From: Archivesica marissinica
Taxonomy: Eukaryota > Mollusca > Bivalvia > Venerida > Vesicomyidae
DNA length: 64,000 nucleotides
Assembly: GCA_014843695.1 (NCBI GenBank)
Contig: CM026391.1
Location: 21,855,518-21,919,517 of the forward strand
Direction: 5' to 3'
Shown here piece by piece: positions 57,101 to 64,000 of the stretch. Each line of letters begins with the position of its first letter. Positions within the stretch are counted from its first letter, which is position 1. Under the pieces are notes generated by a model. The model made no database searches. It saw only the letters and a program-made list of their open reading frames with translations, and had not been told where the DNA came from. Both the position numbers and the translations under genes were made by a program.

Positions 57101-60100
57101 CGACCACAAGTGATGATAGGTTACAGTGGTATACAAGTCAGCGACCTTAACAACTCGACCATTGAGGCGGACCGACCACAAGTGATGATAGGTTACAGTG
57201 GTATACAAGTCAGCGACCTTAACAACTCGACCATTGAGGCGGACCGACCACAAGTGATGATAGGTTACAGTGGTATACAAGTCAGCGACCTTAACAACTC
57301 GACCATTGAGGCGGACCGACCACAAGTGATGATAGGTTACAGTGGTATACAAGTCAGCGACCTTAACAACTCGACCATTGAGGCGGACCGACCACAAGTG
57401 ATGATAGGTTACAGTGGTATACAAGTCAGCGACCTTAACAACTCGACCATTGAGGCGGACCGACCACAAGTGATGATAGGTTACAGTGGTATACAAGTCA
57501 GCGACCTTAACAACTCGACCATTGAGGCGGACCGACCACAAGTGATGATAGGTTACAGTGGTATACAAGTCAGCGACCTTAACAACTCGACCATTGAGGC
57601 GGACCGACCACAAGTGATGATAGGTTACAGTGTTTAGTATACAAGTCAGCGACCTTAACAACTCGACCATTGAGGCGGACCGACCACAAGTGATGATAGG
57701 TTACAGTGGTATACAAGTCAGCGACCGTAACAACTCGACCATTGAGGCGGACCGACCACAAGTGATGATAGGTTACAGTGGTATACAAGTCAGCGACCGT
57801 AACAACTCGACCATTGAGGCGGACCGACCACAAGTGATGATAGGTTACAGTGGTATACAAGTCAGCGACCTTAACAACTCGACCATTGAGGCGGACCGAC
57901 CACAAGTGATGATAGGTTACAGTGGTATACAAGTTAGCGACCTTAACAACTCGACCATTGAGGCGGACTGATCACAAGTGATGATAGGTTACAGTGGTAT
58001 ACAAGTCAGCGACCATAACAACTCAACCATTGAGGCGGACCGACCACAAGTGATGATAGGTTACAGCGTAACAGTGGTATACAAGTCAGCGACCGTAACA
58101 ACTCGACCATTGAGGCGGACCGACCACAAGTGAGAACCACTCGACCATTGAGGCGGACCGACCACAAGTGAGAACGGTTACACTATAATGTATTCATAAC
58201 ATTATTATTATACCGTAAGTGTAGCAACCACAACGCATCTTTACTGCGCAATCGGTGTTCCGATAAAAAACTAAAATAGCTGTTAATAAAATCATTGAAT
58301 GTTGCTACCGTAAGTGTATTTATTATCATTTATAAAGAATATATAGAAAACAGTTCTAAAACACTGAACATTCTAAGTAATTATAATTAATATGAAAACG
58401 TGACTTGGTTTCATTTCAAGGACAAGGCGAATTGTCTTTGTGGCTATTCAGTAATGCACAGATATACATACCTCGGGGTGAAAGTAATTATCCCAGTGAC
58501 TTGTCACATCTGCTACGAAACCANNNNNNNNNNNNNNNNNNNNNNNNNNNNNNNNNNNNNNNNNNNNNNNNNNNNNNNNNNNNNNNNNNNNNNNNNNNNN
58601 NNNNNNNNNNNNNNNNNNNNNNNNNNNNNNNNNNNNNNNNNNNNNNNNNNNNNNNNNNNNNNNNNNNNNNNNNNNNNNNNNNNNNNNNNNNNNNNNNNNN
58701 NNNNNNNNNNNNNNNNNNNNNNNNNNNNNNNNNNNNNNNNNNNNNNNNNNNNNNNNNNNNNNNNNNNNNNNNNNNNNNNNNNNNNNNNNNNNNNNNNNNN
58801 NNNNNNNNNNNNNNNNNNNNNNNNNNNNNNNNNNNNNNNNNNNNNNNNNNNNNNNNNNNNNNNNNNNNNNNNNNNNNNNNNNNNNNNNNNNNNNNNNNNN
58901 NNNNNNNNNNNNNNNNNNNNNNNNNNNNNNNNNNNNNNNNNNNNNNNNNNNNNNNNNNNNNNNNNNNNNNNNNNNNNNNNNNNNNNNNNNNNNNNNNNNN
59001 NNNNNNNNNNNNNNNNNNNNNNNNNNNNNNNNNNNNNNNNNNNNNNNNNNNNNNNNNNNNNNNNNNNNNNNNNNNNNNNNNNNNNNNNNNNNNNNNNNNN
59101 NNNNNNNNNNNNNNNNNNNNNNNNNNNNNNNNNNNNNNNNNNNNNNNNNNNNNNNNNNNNNNNNNNNNNNNNNNNNNNNNNNNNNNNNNNNNNNNNNNNN
59201 NNNNNNNNNNNNNNNNNNNNNNNNNNNNNNNNNNNNNNNNNNNNNNNNNNNNNNNNNNNNNNNNNNNNNNNNNNNNNNNNNNNNNNNNNNNNNNNNNNNN
59301 NNNNNNNNNNNNNNNNNNNNNNNNNNNNNNNNNNNNNNNNNNNNNNNNNNNNNNNNNNNNNNNNNNNNNNNNNNNNNNNNNNNNNNNNNNNNNNNNNNNN
59401 NNNNNNNNNNNNNNNNNNNNNNNNNNNNNNNNNNNNNNNNNNNNNNNNNNNNNNNNNNNNNNNNNNNNNNNNNNNNNNNNNNNNNNNNNNNNNNNNNNNN
59501 NNNNNNNNNNNNNNNNNNNNNNNCGACCATTGAGGCGGACCGACCACAAGTGATGATAGGTTACAGTGGTATACAAGTCAGCGACCTTAACAACTCGACC
59601 ATTGAGGCGGACCGACCACAAGTGATGATAGGTTACAGTGGTATACAAGTCAGCGACCGTAACAACTCGACCATTGAGGCGGACCGACCACAAGTGATGA
59701 TAGGTTACAGTGGTATACAAGTCAGCGACCTTAACAACTCGACCATTGAGGCGGACCGACCACAAGTGATGATAGGTTATGTTTGTATACAAGTCAGTGA
59801 CCTTAACAACTCGACCATTGAGGCGGACCGACCACAGTGATGATAGGTTATGTTTGGTATACAAGTCAGCGACCTTAACAACTCGACCATTGAGGCGGAC
59901 CGACCACAAGTGATGATAGGTTACAGTGGTATACAAGTCAGCGACCTTAACAACTCGACCATTGAGGCGGACCGACCACAAGTGATGATAGGTTACAGTG
60001 GTATACAAGTCAGCGACCTTAACAACTCGACCATTGAGGCGGACCGACCACAAGTGATGATAGGTTACAGTGGTATACAAGTCAGCGACCGTAACAACTC

Positions 60101-61123
60101 GACCATTGAGGCGGACCGACCACAAGTGATGATAGGTTACAGTGGTATACAAGTCAGCGACCGTAACAACTCGACCATTGAGGCGGACCGACCACAAGTG
60201 ATGATAGGTTACAGTGGTATACAAGTCAGCGACCTTAACAACTCGACCATTGAGGCGGACCGACCACAAGTGATGATAGGTTACAGTGGTATACAAGTCA
60301 GCGACCGTAACAACTCGACCATTGAGGCGGACCGACCACAAGTGATGATAGGTTACAGTGGTATACAAGTCAGCGACCTTAACAACTCGACCATTGAGGC
60401 GGACCGACCACAAGTGATGATAGGTTACAGTGGTATACAAGTTAGCGACCTTAACAACTCGACCATTGAGGCGGACTGATCACAAGTGATGATAGGTTAC
60501 AGTGGTATACAAGTCAGCGACCATAACAACTCAACCATTGAGGCGGACCGACCACAAGTGATGATAGGTTACAGCGTAACAGTGGTATACAAGTCAGCGA
60601 CCGTAACAACTCGACCATTGAGGCGGACCGACCACAAGTGAGAACCACTCGACCATTGAGGCGGACCGACCACAAGTGAGAACGGTTACACTATAATGTA
60701 TTCATAACATTATTATTATACCGTAAGTGTAGCAACCACAACGCATCTTTACTGCGCAATCGGTGTTCCGATAAAAAACTAAAATAGCTGTTAATAAAAT
60801 CATTGAATGTTGCTACCGTAAGTGTATTTATTATCATTTATAAAGAATATATAGAAAACAGTTCTAAAACACTGAACATTCTAAGTAATTATAATTAATA
60901 TGAAAACGTGACTTGGTTTCATTTCAAGGACAAGGTGACTTGTCTTTGTGGCTATTCAGTAATGCACAGATATACATACCTCGGGGTGAAAGTAATTATC
61001 CCAGTGACTTGTCACATCTGCTACGAAACCAAGACCGATACCAGCAATTAATGAACTTAGAATCAATCCACGAAGAGGAAGTTTTCCTTTTTTAGGAACG
61101 ATGTCAAAAGCAAACCAGGCCAT
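54200..61123 (-). CDS. Small spliced membrane-protein gene, family unknown
   Basis: Exon 1 is 61123-60980: ATG, 48 codons, donor GTATGT, phase 0. It encodes MAWFAFDIVPKKGKLPLRG, a hydrophobic stretch (LILSSLIAGIGLGFVADV) and SHWDNYFHPE. Exon 2 is about 55403-55350, with acceptor ATTACAG and donor GTAAGT. Three overlapping AGs leave the frame open to choice: the first AG adds RVQELGVGLREVKKR and a stop, and the third adds YKNWVLDFEKSRKDRQ, with the stop formed across the next junction. Exon 3 starts at 54438 after TTTTTTATAG, with AATAAA near 54209-54214, and would be mainly 3' UTR. The product is about 63-65 residues, single-pass. The satellite, the gap and a second partial exon 1 lie in intron 1. 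I do not recognise the family. Confidence 0.5.
54545..54775 (-). mobile_element. SINE family A, copy 4
   Basis: TTTTACAACGATTTACGAAA, TATTAATCACTCTCTTTGGC, GAGAAAATCCACTTGTCCTA and TATGGCGACCAATCTCACAT match. The head at 54740-54770 is diverged and runs into the 19 bp array. Confidence 0.75.
54767..54955. repeat. 19 bp tandem repeat, about 9 copies
   Basis: AGCACTGCGCATATCAGAC is repeated with GCAC/GTGC variants. It starts at the 5' edge of the SINE A head (GTGCTAAGCACTGCGC). 54956-55349 has no other feature. Confidence 0.93.
55404..56844. other. Intron/intergenic sequence, short local duplications only
   Basis: A segment containing AGTAAGTACTAGATATAGT occurs twice (about 55507-55525 and 55619-55637), and TCACCCCTTA..CAGGA twice (about 55712 and 55748). 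No gene, TE terminus or coding frame of note was found. Confidence 0.5.
56845..57110 (-). mobile_element. SINE family B, copy 5, joined to the 72 bp array
   Basis: Complete body (CGGGTTTTACGCCGGCATCA, CGCCGGCGGGCAGTTTACCG, TACTGGTTAACCGCTGGAGC) and B-box (CGGGTTCGAGCCCCGCTCAG). Its A-box half at 57037-57110 is the first unit of the tandem array that follows. Confidence 0.9.
57037..58172. repeat. 72 bp satellite made from the SINE B head, block 1
   Basis: About 15 units of TGATGATAGGTTACAGTGGT, ATACAAGTCAGCGACCTTAA, CAACTCGACCATTGAGGCGG, ACCGACCACAAG. This is the 5' tRNA-like half of SINE B plus a 12-bp linker. Variants are GACCGTAAC and a TGTTTAG junction (about 57632). The last units are shortened. 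A 72-bp period equals 24 codons, so reading frames stay open on both strands; these ORFs are not proteins. Confidence 0.97.
57961..58523. repeat. Duplicated segment, left copy, with partial exon 1
   Basis: From 57961 to the gap the sequence recurs 2508 bp to the right (60469-61031), with only a few differences (for example AAGGCGAATTG versus AAGGTGACTTG). It includes the end of the satellite, unique sequence, and the last 52 nt of exon 1 (58523-58472) with its donor, cut by the gap. Confidence 0.92.
58524..59523. other. Assembly gap, exactly 1000 N
   Basis: A placeholder of fixed size, so the real distance is unknown. Open frames reported across it are meaningless. Confidence 0.99.
59524..60680. 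repeat. 72 bp satellite made from the SINE B head, block 2
   Basis: About 16 units with the same consensus as block 1 and the same ending. GGTTATGTTT variants at about 59776 and 59846 echo the first unit of block 1 (57046). The block starts directly at the gap. Confidence 0.97.
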
Positions 61124-61689
61124 TTTGTATTTTGTGATAAGAGTGATCTCCCTTATTAGTCAAGCTTGTTTTATTATTTTTTGTATTTAGTGCTTGTGTA
61201 TATCTGTAATCGAAGAAAACATTAATTTGATTTAGGTGTTGACGGTATAAAATTGTGGCGTCCGTGGGCCAGTGGTCTCTCCCTTCCGTCCGTCCCGCCC
61301 TCCATCCATCCATCCCTCTTTTCTCTCCCTCCCTCCCCCTCTCGATGGCACTATACTAGTTGACTTACAGAATTAAATCGTCTTCTTCTGCCCATCAATA
61401 ATTGTTCTGGTTATTGTTATGTCATTGACTTGTCAGTATATCCAAGTAAGGGTTCGAGACCCAATACGAATAACGCTTTGATAGTTTACTACAGTTTAAT
61501 CTACATGATACAACAACGACGGTATTCAATACAATGTCTACTATAACAATGGGACATGCTTATTATATAGCGCAGTAACAGTAACTCATGTACTAACAGT
61601 GTTGCTGAAGCAGCATTGTTGTGTCCCTTGGTATGTATATAATTCAGATACACAACAGTTATTATTAGGAGGTCACTCGTGTAGAACCA
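61124..61689. other. Upstream region of the small gene, no further feature
   Basis: It contains a pyrimidine-rich tract (about 61265-61345, CCATCCATCCATCC and CTCCCTCCCTCCCC) about 150-220 bp upstream of the ATG at 61123, and no repeat I recognise. The tract may or may not act in the promoter. Confidence 0.4.
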
Positions 61690-62700
61690 ATAACCTTCTG
61701 CTTCCTCGTGTGAAGGAATTCAACACCAGCAGTGGGAGACGAGCCGCACATGTCATGTGACGGAATTCAACACCCGCAGTGGGAGAGGAGCCGCACATGT
61801 CGTGTGAAGGAATTCAACACCCGCAGTGGGAGAGGAGCCGCACATGTCATGTGAAGGAATTCAACACCTGCAGTGGGAGAGGAGCCGCACATGTCGTGTG
61901 AAGGAATTCAACACCCGCAGTGGGAGAGGAGTCGCACATGTCGTGTGAAGGAATTCAACACCTGCAGTGGGAGAGGAGCCGCACATGTCATGTGAAGGAA
62001 TTCAACACCCGCAGTGGGAGAGGAGCCGCACATGTCGTGTGAAGGAATTCAACACCCGCAGTGGGGGACGAGCCGCCCATGTCATGTGAAGGAATTCAAC
62101 ACCCGCAGTAGGGGACGAGCCGCCCATGTCATGTGAAGGAATTCAACACACTCAGTGGGAGACGAGCCGCACATGTCATGTGAAGGAATTCAACACCCTC
62201 AGTGGGAGAGGAGCCGCCCATGTCATGTGAAGGAATGCAACACCCTCAGTGGGAGAGGAGCCGCCCATGGCTTGTGAAGGAATGCAACACCCTCAGTGGG
62301 AGAGGATCCGCCCATGGCTTGTGAAGGAATTCAACACCCTCAGTGGGAGACGAGCCGCACATGTCATGTGAAGGAATTCAACACCCTCAGTGGGAGAGGA
62401 GCCGCACATGTCATGTGAAGGAATTCAACACCCTCAGTGGGAGACGAGCCGCATATGTCATGTGAAGGAATTCAACACCCTCAGTGGGAGAGGAGCCGCA
62501 TATGTCATGTGAAGGAATTCAACACCCTCAGTGGGAGAGGAGCCGCATATGTCATGTGAAGGAATTCAACACCCTCAGTGGGAGACGAGCCGCCAATGTC
62601 ATGTGAAGGAATTCAACACCCGCAGTGGGAGAGGAGCCGCACATGGCATGTGAAGGAATTCAACACACGCAGTGGGAGACGAGCCGCCCATGGCCTTGAA
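61690..62700. repeat. 47 bp tandem array derived from SINE F, about 21 copies
   Basis: The unit GTGAAGGAATTCAACACCCG, CAGTGGGAGAGGAGCCGCAC, ATGTCAT corresponds to SINE F (ACTTGAAAGAATTCAACACCACCAGTGGGA on the + strand, in two parts). The left border (CTTCTGCTTCCTCGTGTGAA) is SINE F-like. CCCGCAG units dominate on the left and CCCTCAG units on the right. 62701-62938 is empty. Confidence 0.93.
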
Positions 62701-62938
62701 CAGTCACTATGAAGACCTATTTCCTGGTGTTGCTTCATGTATTGAAGGTACATTGGAAATGCGAAAAATTTTTGGAAGGCTAAATTTGCATACACACTAT
62801 GTGTATAAGAATGTGCATTTCAGTGTGGGCATATAATGGAGTATGTTTGTAGGCCCTATATAACACGAATACATTGTTAAGTGTTCATTTATTAAACATA
62901 CTAATTAGCTGTTATTAAGAACAGTAATTAACAGTACT

Positions 62939-64000
62939 ATACACAAAGAAAAAAGTTAAGCACCCCTGGATATTTTGGATGATTTTCCCCCTCTGATTAT
63001 TCGAAATAGTTAAAGAAGGTACACTTATGGGAAGAGTAGGGTTTGCACGATACGTTGTAACAAGTGATGTGTGACAGTTGTGATTGCATCGCTTGTGACA
63101 TGCACATGCAGCATGCTACCCTCGAGGATCACAAAAAGCAGTATGGACCAACTGTATTTGTGGGTATTTAACGTAGTGCGAAACGGGCATTTCAGCATAA
63201 ACATTGAACATGGCACGGAGACGAGTGTCAATGGAGATTAGGAATCAGATTATTGGTATGCATTCCGCAGGAATGTCCTTTAAGGCGATAGGACGAAATC
63301 TGGGTTACCATTACACTGTTGTTATCCGCTTAATCCGGAAGCATGCGCATACCGGAAGTACAATGGACCGTCCAAGGTCGGGAAGACCTACTGTCACTAC
63401 ACCGCGAGAAGACAGGGATCTGATACGACTTGCTCGCCGAGAACATTCAGTACAAGTCCTCAGATGAGAAGACTGTCGTTACCAAATCGACCCATCAGCA
63501 CCAGAACAGTCCATAATCGTCTCAAAGCGGCAGGATTATAGGCCAGAAGAGTCATTAAACGTCCCTTGTTAAGAGAACACCATAAACGTGCACGTTTGGT
63601 ATGGTGTTTGGCCAGACGAGACTGGAATCTGAGGACCTGGAGGAAAATTCATTGGTCAGACGAAAGTCGATTTTTACTGCACGTTACTGATGGACGTAGA
63701 CGTGTTTGGAGACACAAGAACACAGCTTATACCCCCAGAAACATTCATCCAACTGTTGCGTATGGAGGTGGCTCTGTTATGGTGTGGGGATGCCCGTCCC
63801 ATGATTGCAAGCTGGATTTGGTCACCATCAGGGGCAACTTAACCGGAGCTCAATACATCCGTGACGTCATACAGCCAGTCGTTGTCCCACATTTCGACAA
63901 CCACCCACTTGCTACACGACCTCAGTACATGGACGACAACGCCAGGCCTCACAGATCACGTGCCGTAGTGGATTTCATGAGGGCCAATGCAGTGACAACT
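62939..64000 (+). mobile_element. Tc1-like DNA transposon, running off the window
   Basis: The left end TACACAAAGAAAAAAGTTAA then GCACCCCTGG is a typical Tc1-type terminus next to TA. The transposase frame starts 270 bp inside. The right end lies beyond the window. Confidence 0.8.
63210..64000 (+). pseudogene. Tc1-like transposase, frameshifted, partial
   Basis: ATG at 63210 (MARRRVSMEIRNQIIGMH). A paired-type helix-turn-helix follows (MSFKAIGRNLGYHYTVVIRL), then the GRPR-like DRPRSGRP. The frame shifts near 63445, and a TAG is present at about 63539-63541 in the continuing frame. The catalytic part is recognisable: HWSDESRF (first Asp), GGGSVMVWGC, and YMDDNARPH (second Asp). The final acidic residue would be beyond the window. 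The copy is therefore dead, although the damage is slight. Confidence 0.88.

Noticed and set aside
57050..60479. Frames of 113-650 codons over the satellite and gap
   Set aside because: The 72 bp period keeps frames open, and the longest one includes 1000 N.

Overview
The window looks like a gene-poor, repeat-dense stretch of an animal genome. It is AT-rich, with spliced genes (GT/AG introns), tRNA-headed SINEs, several LINE types, and pogo/Tigger, Mutator-like, piggyBac-type and Tc1 DNA transposons. I infer a lophotrochozoan, most likely a bivalve mollusc. That species-level guess is inference and was not tested by search. No bacterial, CRISPR or phage features are present, and a run of exactly 1000 N (58524-59523) marks an assembly gap.

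Layout. 1-1560: a 38-39 bp minisatellite and a G/T-rich tract. 1.6-3.5 kb: SINE and unclassified repeats. 3.5-9.0 kb: two divergent pogo-family transposons of different subfamilies, one broken and one with an intact 587-residue transposase ending in a PHD-like finger; both have the same 5-codon first exon. 9.2-11.5 kb: a 32 bp minisatellite split by a 633 bp insertion. 12.3-14.4 kb: a 5'-truncated non-LTR retrotransposon (LINE). 14.4-22.5 kb: SINEs, two MITEs with TTAA ends, and three tandem arrays. 23.7-28.9 kb: a nested complex in which a SINE is split by a large inverted-repeat element, which is itself split by a Mutator-like element (MULE) and by SINEs. 29.2 kb: a small membrane-protein ORF. 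29.6-36 kb: LINE fragments. 38.6-48.1 kb: a three-exon gene resembling SMIM20/MITRAC7, whose introns are filled with SINEs, MITEs, a tandem-ended DNA element and a LINE. 48.9-54.1 kb: further arrays and foldback elements. 54.2-61.1 kb: a second small spliced gene whose first intron holds a 72 bp satellite, the gap and a 2508-bp-offset duplication. 61.7-62.7 kb: a 47 bp array. 62.9-64 kb: a Tc1-like transposon running off the window.

The most unusual theme is that several tandem arrays are made from, or start at the edge of, the tRNA-like heads of SINEs (three SINE families, up to six arrays). One such array has a 72 bp period (24 codons), which creates long spurious ORFs. The host genes I can support are all short membrane proteins on the minus strand. 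Two of them share an FDQRD...YKP pattern and could be distant paralogs. Most predicted ORFs in the window are translations of repeats, not genes.
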